This document shows positions 1-9,420 of a stretch of 17,137 nucleotides of DNA, one piece after another. The position numbers and the translations under genes were made by a program. Numbering within the stretch: the first letter of the stretch is position 1; each line of letters begins with the position of its first letter. Under the pieces are notes generated by a model that did not search any database, was not told the DNA's origin, and saw nothing but the letters and a program-made list of their open reading frames with translations. Source of the stretch: Neocallimastix lanati (nom. inval.). Taxonomy: Eukaryota > Neocallimastigomycota > Neocallimastigomycetes > Neocallimastigales > Neocallimastigaceae. The stretch spans positions 1 to 17,137 of the forward strand of contig JACVTC010000581.1 of assembly GCA_016946835.1 (NCBI GenBank), in the 5' to 3' direction.

Positions 1-400
1 AATAAATATTTTTTACAAAAAAAAAAAATAAAATAAAATATTCAAACAATTAAAAGGTTTAATATTCAAACAATTAAAAGGTTTATTTTAAAAAAAAAAT
101 ATTAATAAAATACTTTAACAATTATATAGATTTATTTATTTAAAAAAAATATGAATAAAATACTTTAACAATTATATAGATTTATTTATTTAAAAAAAAA
201 AAAATTAATAAATATTTAAACAATTATTAATAAAATTAATTATAAACATTAATAATTAAAATATAAAAATATAAAAATATATTATTGATATTAATAATAA
301 AGTATAAAAATATAGGAATTATTTATTTTAAAAAAAAATATTAATAAAATATTTAAACAATTATTAATAAAATAAATTATAATAATAAAATTAAAGAATA
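1..400. repeat. AT-rich tandem repeats, left edge
   Basis: Almost only A and T. A 24-nt unit containing TTCAAACAATTAAAAGG occurs twice in tandem (37-60 and 61-84). A 50-nt unit containing TACTTTAACAATTATATAG occurs at 104-153 and 154-203. Looser copies of the motif AATATTTAAACAATTATTAA follow near 205-235 and 339-370. No coding potential is seen. Probably an AT-rich minisatellite in intergenic DNA. Confidence 0.6.
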
Positions 401-589
401 TTTATTTAAACTACATAAATTTTATCAAGTATATAAACATTTTAACTTTTTAATAATTATAAAATTTTAATTAATAAATTTAATTATAAGTTTTTGTATG
501 AAAGAATTTTAATGATTTTTTCTTTTGGAAATTTCCTCTGTCATTTCATAATTATTTATTATTAAATAATATTTATAAAATATTATTTA

Positions 590-1157
590 AATTAGTTAAA
601 CATTCAAACCACAATTAGTAGATCACTTCTATCATATTTAATATTAATTAACTTGGCTTCTTTATTTTTGTATTTTCAATTAAGATTAATTTCATCAGTT
701 GTTGTTTTATTTTTTTTTTTTTCATTCTCCAAATTCCTTTTATTTTCATTTGGTATCATAATATGATAAATGTTCCTGTTCTTTTAATTTATTTATTAAT
801 TCATAAAAATTTGGTTTCATTGGAAATAGTTTATTTAAATAATTATTGAGTGATTCTGAAGCATTATTGGGTTATATATTCAATATTATTATATAATTCC
901 AACTTTTCATATCGTACCAATTAAATATGTTTCATAAAAATATTCTAAAAATTTTAAAAATGACAAGAATTTTTTTCAATGGATTTAGTTTTAATTAATG
1001 AAAAAATATCCATTATGTATTCAGGGTTGATAAATGGTAAGTTTGAAATTCCTTTGTAATAATTAAATATTTTTTCATCATCGTTCACTTCATTACGGCA
1101 CAATTCATTTTTTTTTAATTTCTAATAAATTTTTATAATGCCTGTAACGAATCTTAA
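590..1157 (-). pseudogene. decayed MULE-like transposase fragment (C-terminal part)
   Basis: No open frame survives, but the minus strand read with frame changes gives consecutive protein-like stretches in the right order. First (about 1090-980) is a segment containing LCRNEVNDDEKIFNYYKG followed by LPFINPEYIMDIF. Next (about 868-758) is NNASESLNNYLNKLFPMKPN followed by FYELINKLKEQEHLSYYD. From memory, the pattern LPFI-P--I--IF, then a NN-x-E-S-x-N-x-x-L-N-x-x-F motif, then a helical -KLKE-E tail is typical of the C-terminal part of MULE-type (Mutator-like, often FLYWCH-associated) transposases. Several stops and frameshifts separate the pieces, so it is dead. The right end is cut exactly at the TTAA target site of element A, and a short continuation may lie at 10343-10400. 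The family call rests on recognition alone. The stretch 400-590 shows nothing else I can name. Confidence 0.45.
1154..1157. repeat. target-site duplication of element A, left copy (TTAA)
   Basis: TTAA directly precedes the TG of the left LTR and is repeated directly after the CA of the right LTR (10339-10342). The next bases out differ on the two sides, so the duplication is exactly 4 bp. TTAA is a common word in this DNA, so the match alone is modest evidence. Confidence 0.6.
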
Positions 1158-1775
1158 TGATACGATATTTTATTAAATACCGTATATGTTAGTTGGGCGT
1201 TTGTGCAAAAGGGAATTACTCCAAGAATATTATATTACAATAATTATATTTACTTTTTATTTATTTATCTTTTATTATTTTATTTATTATATTTTATCAT
1301 AAAAAAAAATACATGTTTTATTATTATTCCTTAAAAAAAAAAGAAAATATTTATTTATAAATTATTTTCATAATTATATTTTTTACTAATTTTATAAATT
1401 TTATTTATCGAAACACTAAAATTAATTAATAAATATAAATATTCCATAACTTTTTACTTATAACTATTAATTCATATTGTTTAACATTATTTAAAAATTA
1501 TTTTAATATTAACATCAATTTAATTAAACATTCAATCTCCGTTATAATTAATATAACTAATTTTACTATATTATCAACAATTCTTTTAATATTTTTAATA
1601 TTATTATTTAATTTAATATTTTAATAATTAATAATAATAAATTATCTTTAATAATATATTAATAATATATTTTAAGATTCATTATATAAAATTAATTTTT
1701 AATAAATATTTATATTAATAATTTTTCTAAATAATTTTTCTATTATTTTCTATTATTTTTACTGGACATGCATCA
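1158..1775 (-). repeat. 3' LTR of element A
   Basis: 618 bp, plus-strand ends TGATACGATATTT and GGACATGCATCA. It matches 9724-10338 over its full length. Differences are one substitution (A at 1476 versus C at 10039) and three 1-nt indels (an A9/A8 run, an A10/A9 run, and TT/T near 1442). The U5 end carries an 11-bp stem with a 4-nt loop (1160-1185). TATA-like and AATAAA-like words are too common in this composition to pick a promoter or polyadenylation site. Confidence 0.93.
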
Positions 1776-1790
1776 AGATGCCCCCACTTA
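1776..1790 (-). other. polypurine tract of element A
   Basis: On the minus strand TAAGTGGGGG is followed by CATCT and then the 3' LTR (TGATGC...). A G-rich purine run abutting the 3' LTR is where plus-strand DNA synthesis is primed in LTR elements. Element B has GGGGCATCT at the same place, so the GGGGCATCT|TGAT junction is conserved. The CATCT between the purines and the LTR is unusual, because the tract normally abuts the LTR directly. Confidence 0.7.
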
Positions 1791-1793
1791 GCT

Positions 1794-1816
1794 TAGACTT
1801 CGTCCCTTGAAGTCTA
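1794..1816. other. perfect hairpin beside the purine tract
   Basis: TAGACTTC and GAAGTCTA form an 8-bp stem around the 7-nt loop GTCCCTT, in one of the few mixed-composition stretches of the 3' UTR. Role unknown; it could mark or protect the 3' end of the RNA. Confidence 0.6.
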
Positions 1817-1910
1817 TAAGCATATTAAAATATTTATTAAACTAATAATACTATTATATATTTTATAATATTTTTTTTATATTTTTTTTTTTATATTTTT
1901 TATATATATC

Positions 1911-1914
<4 letters not shown>

Positions 1915-1948
<34 letters not shown>

Positions 1949-1958
1949 TATATATCAT

Positions 1959-2002
<44 letters not shown>
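1915..2002. repeat. poly(T) runs (poly(A) in the transcript) abutting the pol stop
   Basis: T31 (1915-1945), then a short TA-rich spacer, then T42 (1961-2002). On the minus strand the A42 run begins with the last two bases of the pol stop codon, so the 3' UTR of element A (1776-2000) is mostly A/T. Run lengths in such tracts are easily mis-sequenced. Confidence 0.85.
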
Positions 2003-2005
<3 letters not shown>

Positions 2006-5000
2006 GATTATAATTTAGGAAATTACTAATATATGGAATTACATTTTTTAGATGAATGTTTCTCTCTGCAATTTCGTTCGTATAAGGATCACATACTGTG
2101 ACAGTATTAAATTGCTGTTTAACTATTTTTAATGGTCCGATATAATAAGGGTCTAGTTTCCTTCGATTGAAATTTCTAACTAAAACTAGGTCTCCTGGTT
2201 TGAATTCACTTCTTAATCTTTTAATCTGTCTTCTCCTATCTTTCCATAATTCATTTGCAGTTTCAATATTTTTGATTGCTTCAGAAATCCAATTATGGTG
2301 ATTAATAAATTTTCGAACAAAATATTCTTCTTCTGATTCTTCAGGAAATCTTTTGTCAATATTAATTGCTAATTCAAATGGTTGTAAGTCTTTCCTACCA
2401 TAGAGTAATTCGAAACTACTAAATTTAGTAACTTCATTTTTTGTTGTTCTTAAAGCCCAAAGTGCACTAGGTAAAATATCATCCCATTCTTGATTTTGTT
2501 TACTTAATTCTTTAAATTGGCTTTTAAGAATTCTAATATATTTGACTATTTCTCTATTCCTGTTTTCAACTTCTCCGTTAGAAGCAGGATGATAAGTACT
2601 AATATAATGTACATAGACATCATTTAAATCTAGGAAAGCTTTTGTTTTATCAGATATGAATTGCGGGCCATTATCAGTAATTAATATCTCTGGAATCCCG
2701 TGTCTTGAAAATATATTATTTAAAAATCTAATGACATCTTCTGATTCTGTTTTGGCTAATGCTTCAGCTTCCACCCATTTTGTTAAATAATCTACAAGTA
2801 CTATTATATATTTATTACCTCTGAAAGATTCGTATAAGGGTCCAACTAAATCCAATCCTACCCGAGTAAAAGGTAGACCTGGGGGTGTAGCTAAATCTTC
2901 TGTAAATACATTCGGTGGTTGTGGTTTACATAATTGACATACATGACAAGATTTAATAAATAATCTGATATCCTTATTCATTCCTATCCAATAATAGTTC
3001 CTTTTCAAACGATGGTAGGTTTTAAAGTTACCTTCATGTCCTAAACAATGAGCTTTACTAATAAGTTCCCATTTTTCATTATCATTAAATATTACTTTTC
3101 TTAATTCATTATTATCTTTATAATACTGAACTCCATCAATTAATACAAATTTCTGGTTTATTATTTTTTTATAGAAATCATTTAGTATTTCAGTACTATC
3201 ATCAATATCATTATTATTAGTATTAACATGATTAATATTATTATTATTATTATCATTATTATTAAAACTATGTTTATTATTTTCTTCAGTTTGAAATACC
3301 ATATAATTCACATTCAATTTATTTTCCACTCCATTATTTTCACTATTATTATTATGTAATTTATTATTAAACTTATTAAACTTATTAATGTTATTTACAT
3401 TATTTTTAATTTCCTCATATTCCATTTTGTAATTTTCATTATTACTATTGATCTTAATTTCATCCACTAACTCTTTTATTTTATTAATTTTAGTATTTTT
3501 CTTATTTCTAATTTCTTCATTATTTTTAATTTCACAATTTTGAATTTCATTATTTATAACTTGGTTGAATACATCTTTATTATAATTTTTTATATTATTT
3601 CTTTTATTTTTATTTTTTATATGTTTATCATCATTTTTTATATTTTTGATTATATATTTTTCATTGTTAGAATGTAATCTAGATAGTGCATCAGCAACTA
3701 CATTCCTCCTCCCCTCTTCATATAACACTTTAATTTTTAAAATACTGAACTCAGTTATCCATTTGACATGCCTTGCTGAAGAAGGTTCTTTATTTTTAAA
3801 TATGTAAACTAAAGGCTTATGATCGGTATAAAGAATTGTCTCAAAACTATTACCAGTGAGAAAAGGTTTAAATTTCATGACACAGTAAAATGCGGCAAGC
3901 CCCTCAAGTTCTGTAATGCTATAATTGATTTCAGAATTGGAAAGTGTCCTACTTTCATAATATAATGGCTTCTCAATGTTGTCATCGTCTAACTGAAGTA
4001 GTACCCCGCCAATTCCTGATTTAGATGCATCTGAACGAACAATAAATGGTTTATCAAAATTTGGAGGTGACAATATAGGTGCATTAATAAGACGAATTTT
4101 TAAAAATTCAAATGCATTATTAGATTCGGTAGACCAAACAAAAGGAACATTCTTTTTTGTTAAATCATATAAAGGTTTAGCAATTTGGGCAAAATGGCTA
4201 ATGAATTTCCGGTAATATCCAATTGCCCCTAAGAAAGAACGTAACTGTTTTAAATTAGAAGGAGGTAACCAATTAGCAATAACTTTTATTTTAGAATTCA
4301 TAGGTTTTATACCCTTAGTAGAAAGAGTATGACCAAGGAGCTCAACTTCTTCTTTAAAGAAATCACATTTTTCAAAATTCACTTTTAATCCATTATTAGC
4401 AAGAATGAGGAATACTTTTTCTAGGTCTTTGATGTGTTGATCTAATGAAGGAGAATAAATAACTAAGTCATCTATGTAAATAAAAACACATACTCCGATT
4501 AAATCAAAAAATATTCTGTTCATCTCCCTTTGAAAAGTAGCGGGAGCGTTGCATAGTCCAAAAGGCATAACTTCAAAATTAAAGTTTCCGTAAATGGTCG
4601 TAAAGCAAGTGATATCTTTATCATCAGAATGCATAGGAATCTGATGGTACCCTGAGAAGAGATCAATAGTAGACAAAATAGAAATATCACCGCTAACATA
4701 GTAAAGTATATCATCTATTAAAGGAAGTGCATAAGCGTCCTTTAATGTACAATTATTAATCTTCCTGTAGTCAACACACATTCTCACTTGACCATTCTTT
4801 TTCGGTACCAGTACTACAGGAGAAGACCAAGGAGAACTAGAAGGGACAATTAAGTTATTATTTATAAGTTTAATTAATTCCTTTTTAAGTGCATCAGCTT
4901 GCACTTTTGAAATACGGTAGGCCCTCTGTTTAATAGGTGTTGTTCCTGGTATTAAATTAATTCTATGAGGATATAGCTTTGACGAACCCAAATCGTCAGT

Positions 5001-5969
5001 TTTCAGTGCAAGAACACTAATATAATTTAAAAATAATTTTTCTACATCAGCTTTCAAATTTTCTGGTAATTTTTTTACAATAGAGTGAATCATTTCCAGT
5101 TTAGATATTGTGTCGTCTGTGCAAACCTCGTTTTCATTATGTAGTACTTCATTAGTTATTAATAAAAGAGATGGAATCAATTGTGTTGTAATATCAACCG
5201 TTTTATTCTTATATTCTTTCCTTTCAATATTTCTATCTACTAATTTATAATTACTATTTAATTTGTTATTGCCGTTTTGATCAGAATCGATTTTTGATGG
5301 AAGTTTAGAATGTAGTATGGGATTTATATTGTTTGTAACTTTAGAATTAATTTTATGATCATTTATTTTATAATTGTCAATTTTATCATCATTCTTATTA
5401 TTATTCGTTTTTATTTTGATATTATTTTCTTTATCGATGTCGACACTATTAAAGAAAGGTAATTTTACATTAAAATTATTTATGTTAATATTAGGTAACT
5501 CTGATTTAGCATATGTAAAAAGTATATTATTATTATCATTATTATTATCATTGTCACTCCAACTAGTTTCAGAATCCTCATCATTCTCTTCAGAAGAATT
5601 ATTATTTATATTATTCTCCTTATTCATATTATTTTCTTCGTCATTAATTCTATTTGTACTTTCAGAAGGACTCAAGCTAACATCATAAAATAAAGAAGCT
5701 AATTCTATAGGATTATTATTTTCATCAATATGATATAAGGTATCATTAACTAAATTTATATCAAATCTATTTCGTTTAAGTGTGTCAATACCTATTAATA
5801 TATCAAAGATATCATCCTTATCAATTTTCCTAAAGTAATCGATAAAAGTGTAATTTCCAATAGATATTTTTAGTTCATAAATATCTGAACAAGTTGAATT
5901 GTTGGAATATACCTGAAAAATTTTTTCGGATATTCTCCCAATAGGATTTTTATTAATTTTAAATTTTTT
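2001..5969 (-). CDS. pol: element A Pol, distal part: protease remainder, reverse transcriptase, RNase H, integrase
   Basis: The open frame runs from 5969 to the stop at 2003-2001; the first internal Met is at 5675, and the numbers below count from it. Upstream of that Met the frame encodes the rest of the protease, including DILIGID, which resembles the retropepsin ILG motif. Asn-rich linker 10-150. Reverse transcriptase about 230-460, with catalytic D338 and the YIDD box (400-403). RNase H about 540-665, with D549, E591, D618 and D662. Asn/Lys-rich linker 668-830. Integrase: zinc-binding H876, H880, C910, C913; catalytic D942, D1001, E1037 with 35 residues between the last two. A GPY/F module (DPYYIGPLKIV, about 1175-1185) follows, with no chromodomain. 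All catalytic residues of RT, RNase H and integrase are present. This part should be translated only as a continuation of Gag-Pol. It is separated from the proximal part by a 1-nt slip in an A8 run, so this copy cannot make full Pol unless the run is a sequencing error or is bypassed. Confidence 0.93.
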
Positions 5970-7288
5970 TTAAAGCCGTAGTGGTAATCAAATTAACGCT
6001 AGCACACGAGTCCAAGAAAATTTCAGCTGGTTTCTTATCCACAGTGCCTTTAACTTTAATCACTTTATGTTGGCTTATAATTGTCATTACATTTATTAAA
6101 GATGTATTCAAATTTTTCTTTATTTTCTCTTTTCCTTCGGTTAATTTTAATGCTTTTGTAAATTCTGACCTGAACTTTGGAAACAGGTCTAACAAATATA
6201 CTAACTTCGTTATGACTTCGGTTGATGCTACTTCCTTGATAAAGTCCTTAATTTTAAATTCATTAAAATCTTCCATCATTTTTATGTGTTTCTCTGGCTT
6301 GGAATAACTTTTAACATTGATGGGTATATCATCTTTGTTACTGCTCAGTATTTCATTTATTTTATTCAATTTATTCGCTTTTTTTACATTTCTAATATTT
6401 GGTTGATTGATATAAGAAAGATCCAAATATTTTAATTTATTTGTGTTATTATTAGTTATTGTTTGATTAGTTGGTGGTTGTGAATCCTCAAAAATTTCAA
6501 TAGATTCATTGAAAGTAACATTTTTATGATCTTTATTTTCTTTAAATTCTTTACCTTCTTCTTTTTCTGTTGATAGTTTGACATTCGTTCCTCCCTCATC
6601 TATTATCATATCAGGTGTTCCTGTAGTTGCTAATTTATTAACGTTTAATTTTCTTTTCATAATAGTATTTTTCTTCATAGCATTTGTAATAATTGGAACT
6701 GGATTATCTATAAGCTTTTTCTTTATTTCTTTGGTATATGGGGAGATTTTTATTGAATTATTTTTACCTTTCTTTTGGGCAACAGCGATAATTTCCTCAT
6801 TATGGTAATTATCAAAATTATTATAAATATTATTTGAATTAGGTTCATTATTAATTTTCTTTTCATTATCATTTATAGAAATTCTATTTAAATCAATTTC
6901 ATTGTTACTTTGATCATCATTATTATTTTTATAAGTATTATTTATATTAACATCATTGTTAACTTGTTTATTAATAGTGTCATTTTCATAGATGTTGTTA
7001 TGATTACTATTATTTAATTTATAACCGTTACTAGTATTCTTACTAAGATATTCTATATTATTTAAGTTATTATTATTATTATTATTGGAATAAATATTAT
7101 CAATACTTGTATGATTATCATCAAATAAACTGTTTGTATAATTTATTTTATTATTCTTATTTAAATAATTATTGTTTATATCATAATTATGTGAATTATC
7201 ATTATAAGGATATCCATTATTTATTACATCATTATTTGAAGTTGCACTAGCATTATATGAATTATTATTATTATTATTATTATTATGT

Positions 7289-7319
<31 letters not shown>

Positions 7320-7485
7320 AATTATTATCATTAGTATTATTATAATTATTTTTTATTTTCATAGTATTATTATTTAACTTGGGAGAGTATGTTAAATTTA
7401 CATATTCTTCATTAATACTATTATTTTTATTATAAGTTTGAAGTTTGGTTTGGTTAACGGGAGTTGTCCTTCTCCCATTATTTAG
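5959..7485 (-). CDS. pol: element A Pol, proximal part: Asn-rich leader and start of protease
   Basis: Open in the -1 frame relative to gag from the slippery site at 7491-7485; the first Met is at 7362, 41 codons later, so frameshifting rather than AUG initiation is the likely entry. The first residues after the shift contain NGRRTTP, close to NGSRSTP at the same place in element B. From the Met: Asn-dominated low complexity (about 1-190), then a basic segment, then a pre-protease motif LFPKFRSEFTKALKL (about 385-400) matched by ACPKIRSQLTQGLKL in element B. Then the protease active-site strand FLDSCASVNLI, with the putative catalytic Asp at 451. The third active-site residue is Cys where retropepsins normally have Gly. 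The frame ends at TAA (5961-5959) directly after an A8 run (5964-5971); the distal pol frame opens in this same run. Confidence 0.85.
5964..5971 (-). other. frame break in an A8 run inside the protease
   Basis: The proximal pol frame stops 3 nt after eight A's on the minus strand, and the distal frame is open from the same run. The two frames meet inside the protease, between the active-site strand and the ILG-like segment. One base fewer would make pol continuous. No frameshift-stimulating structure is evident, and mid-protease is not a usual recoding place. A homopolymer read error or a fresh 1-nt insertion is the simplest reading. Confidence 0.8.
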
Positions 7486-7491
7486 TTTAAA
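7459..7491 (-). promoter_or_regulatory. -1 ribosomal frameshift signal at the gag-pol junction of element A
   Basis: The minus strand reads T TTA AAC in the gag frame at 7491-7485, a canonical X XXY YYZ heptamer (UUUAAAC), with the gag stop TAA next (7484-7482). Eight nt after the heptamer comes GGGAG (7476-7472), an 8-nt loop AAGGACAA and CTCCC (7463-7459). The stem can extend outward to 9 bp with one U-G pair. The -1 frame is open from the heptamer into pol and closed by a stop just upstream of it (7494-7492), so pol begins exactly here. Element B has the same layout. Confidence 0.88.
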
Positions 7492-8786
7492 TTATTAAAG
7501 CTATCTCCATTATTATTATTATTATTTACATTAGCTTTGAAATTACTATTAATATTTGAACTAGTAGTATTAATATCCTGATTTATTCCATTAGAATTTC
7601 TATTAAAATTATTATTTCCAGTGGGAATATTATTCTCATTAAAATTATGATTATTTCTATTAGCAATATTATTTCCAGTAAATTTATTATTTTTATTAAA
7701 GTAATAATTACTACCATTAAAAGAATTATTGTAGCCATTTTTATTACTATTATTATAATAATTGTTATATTTATTACTATTATTATTATAATCAAAATTA
7801 TTATTATAATTATTACCCATATCATTATTATTCATATTATAAAGATTATTATTTCTATTACTACCATTATTTTTATTATTAGGACATTCATAAGCTTTAT
7901 GTCCTACTTGTTTACATGAGTAACACATAACTGATTTTCTAGCTTTTGGTTCGTAGTTATTATAGAATCTTCTTGTATCATAAGTATTATTTTGTTGAAT
8001 TTGTTCTACTCCGTGATAATAATTATTATTATTATTAAAACTTTTATTTTTATTGTTACTATATCTACCTGGTGTAAACATTCTATTATTGGTGGAGTTT
8101 TCATTTATATAACCCATAACATATGATGACGCTTGATATGAATTATCTAAATTATTTCCATGTTCTCTTAAGCTCCTATAAATTGGATGATTTAATAAAT
8201 TGTTATTATTTTTATTTATGTTGTTTTGATATACCATAACATTCTGAGAATTTTTGTTTGTTATAGTTCGTACTTCAGCTTTTTCTGCACGTTCTGCTAC
8301 TTCGAACGCTTCTGTTAATGTTTTACAGTTGGCCAAAATTACTTGAGAATGTACATATACCCTATCATGTATAGCATTTAAATAATCATCGACACATATT
8401 AATTTTTTATATTCCAAGTCAAGTCGATGATAAAGAGTTAAATAATTATAATTAAATCCTTTAATTGTTTCATTTCTTTTTATTTTTAAGGCCTTTAAAA
8501 TTGAACATTTATCATTTTGAGTAATTTCTAAATAGTCTTCAATGGCTCTCTGGATTTCTTTATATGAGGGAAACCTTTTAACATTATTTCTTGTAATACA
8601 TAAAGATTTTAAAAGGTTTTTTATGTCAGCCTCTACTGCGTTCTTTACCCAAATAAAAATTCTGTTTGGTTCCTCAATGTTGTAAATTTCCATAACATTT
8701 TTGAAATCTTCTATCCAAGAATCTATGTCCTTACCATAATTTGCTAAGTATGGTAAGTCTCTTCTAATTTTCGAAGCGTCCGCCAT
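7482..8786 (-). CDS. gag: element A Gag: capsid-like region and CCHC nucleocapsid
   Basis: 434 residues, start ATG at 8786. Gag is the structural protein that forms the virus-like particle and binds the element RNA. Residues 1-175 are a non-repetitive, helix-rich capsid-like region (DSWIEDFKNVMEIYNI, then LKALKIKRNETIKGFN...LYHRLD and TLTEAFEVAERAEKAEVR). The same positions in element B Gag read LRAMRIKRNEKIKDFN...LYTKLD and SMEKAFKIAEKVDRLSVR, so the two are homologous. A single zinc knuckle CX2CX4HX4C has C288, C291, H296, C301. The 130-residue tail is about half Asn with scattered Tyr, Phe and Gly, longer than usual for a Ty3-type Gag. The stop TAA directly follows the slippery heptamer, so most product should be Gag alone and a minor part Gag-Pol. 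Confidence 0.92.
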   Translation of the reverse strand: MADASKIRRDLPYLANYGKDIDSWIEDFKNVMEIYNIEEPNRIFIWVKNAVEADIKNLLKSLCITRNNVKRFPSYKEIQRAIEDYLEITQNDKCSILKALKIKRNETIKGFNYNYLTLYHRLDLEYKKLICVDDYLNAIHDRVYVHSQVILANCKTLTEAFEVAERAEKAEVRTITNKNSQNVMVYQNNINKNNNNLLNHPIYRSLREHGNNLDNSYQASSYVMGYINENSTNNRMFTPGRYSNNKNKSFNNNNNYYHGVEQIQQNNTYDTRRFYNNYEPKARKSVMCYSCKQVGHKAYECPNNKNNGSNRNNNLYNMNNNDMGNNYNNNFDYNNNSNKYNNYYNNSNKNGYNNSFNGSNYYFNKNNKFTGNNIANRNNHNFNENNIPTGNNNFNRNSNGINQDINTTSSNINSNFKANVNNNNNNGDSFNNLN

Positions 8787-8849
8787 TTATCTAATTATTA
8801 TTTTAATTTGAAATTATATTCTTATATACTTTTACGAGTATAATAATAT

Positions 8850-8872
8850 TATTTTTATTATTGTTATTATTA

Positions 8873-8928
<56 letters not shown>

Positions 8929-9200
8929 TCTTATTTTATATACTATTACTAAAATATTACTATTATTAAAATATTATTTATTATTATTAATTATTAATTC
9001 ACTATTACTAAAATATTATTTATTATTATTAATTATTACTTAATTCACTATTACTAAAATATCATTTAATTATTATTATTATTATTATTAATTCTTATTT
9101 TATACACTATTACTAAAATATTACTATTACTAAAATATTATTTATTATTATTAATTATTACTTAATTCACCATTACTAAAATATTATTTATTATTATTAT
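8850..9200. repeat. TTA microsatellite and second-order repeat
   Basis: About 28 near-perfect TTA units up to 8926, then a higher-order repeat of about 164 nt: the word TAATTCTTATTTTATA recurs at 8925 and 9089. Each copy is followed by several ACTATTACTAAAATATTA units and TTATTATTATTAATTATTA. Probably slippage-derived expansion within the leader. Confidence 0.75.
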
Positions 9201-9325
9201 TAAAATATTATCTATTATTTTTTTTTTTTTTTTCTAAATATTATCACATATACTATTAATAAAATATTATTTAATATTAATTTTTATACTAAACTATTAC
9301 TACTTTTTATTATAATATCATTTCT

Positions 9326-9381
9326 TAATTAAAGGTTTATTCGTTTTTATACTGGTCCGAATTCCCAGTTGTCTTTAATTA
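9326..9381. repeat. leader hairpin unit, copy 1
   Basis: TAATTAAAG (9326-9334) pairs with CTTTAATTA (9373-9381), enclosing an inner ACTGG/CCAGT stem. It matches copy 2, exactly 100 nt away, at 49 of 56 positions by eye, with differences outside the terminal arms. It is one of few mixed-composition segments of the leader, so a structured RNA role (packaging, dimerisation, translation control) is possible but unproven. Confidence 0.6.
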
Positions 9382-9420
9382 CTAATAAAGATGATAATAA
9401 AAAAAATTAACTATACTAAT

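Noticed and set aside
1776-2000. Possible env-like gene after integrase in element A
   Set aside because: Only 225 bp of A-rich sequence remain before the LTR, and element B has just 18 nt; no third ORF exists.
2001-2130. Chromodomain at the Pol C-terminus
   Set aside because: After the GPY/F module only about 40 residues follow in either element, without the aromatic pattern of a chromodomain.
5374-5688. Plus-strand hydrophobic frame of 104 codons
   Set aside because: Antisense shadow of the Asn-rich pol linker; the Leu/Ser/Phe composition is that expected from reverse-complemented AAT and GAT codons.
7362-7364. AUG-initiated start of Pol in element A
   Set aside because: The pol frame is open 41 codons upstream to the slippery site, with residues similar to element B there, so frameshift entry explains it better.
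8861-9043. Plus-strand poly-Leu open frame
   Set aside because: It is the TTA microsatellite read in frame; no start context or protein character beyond the repeat.
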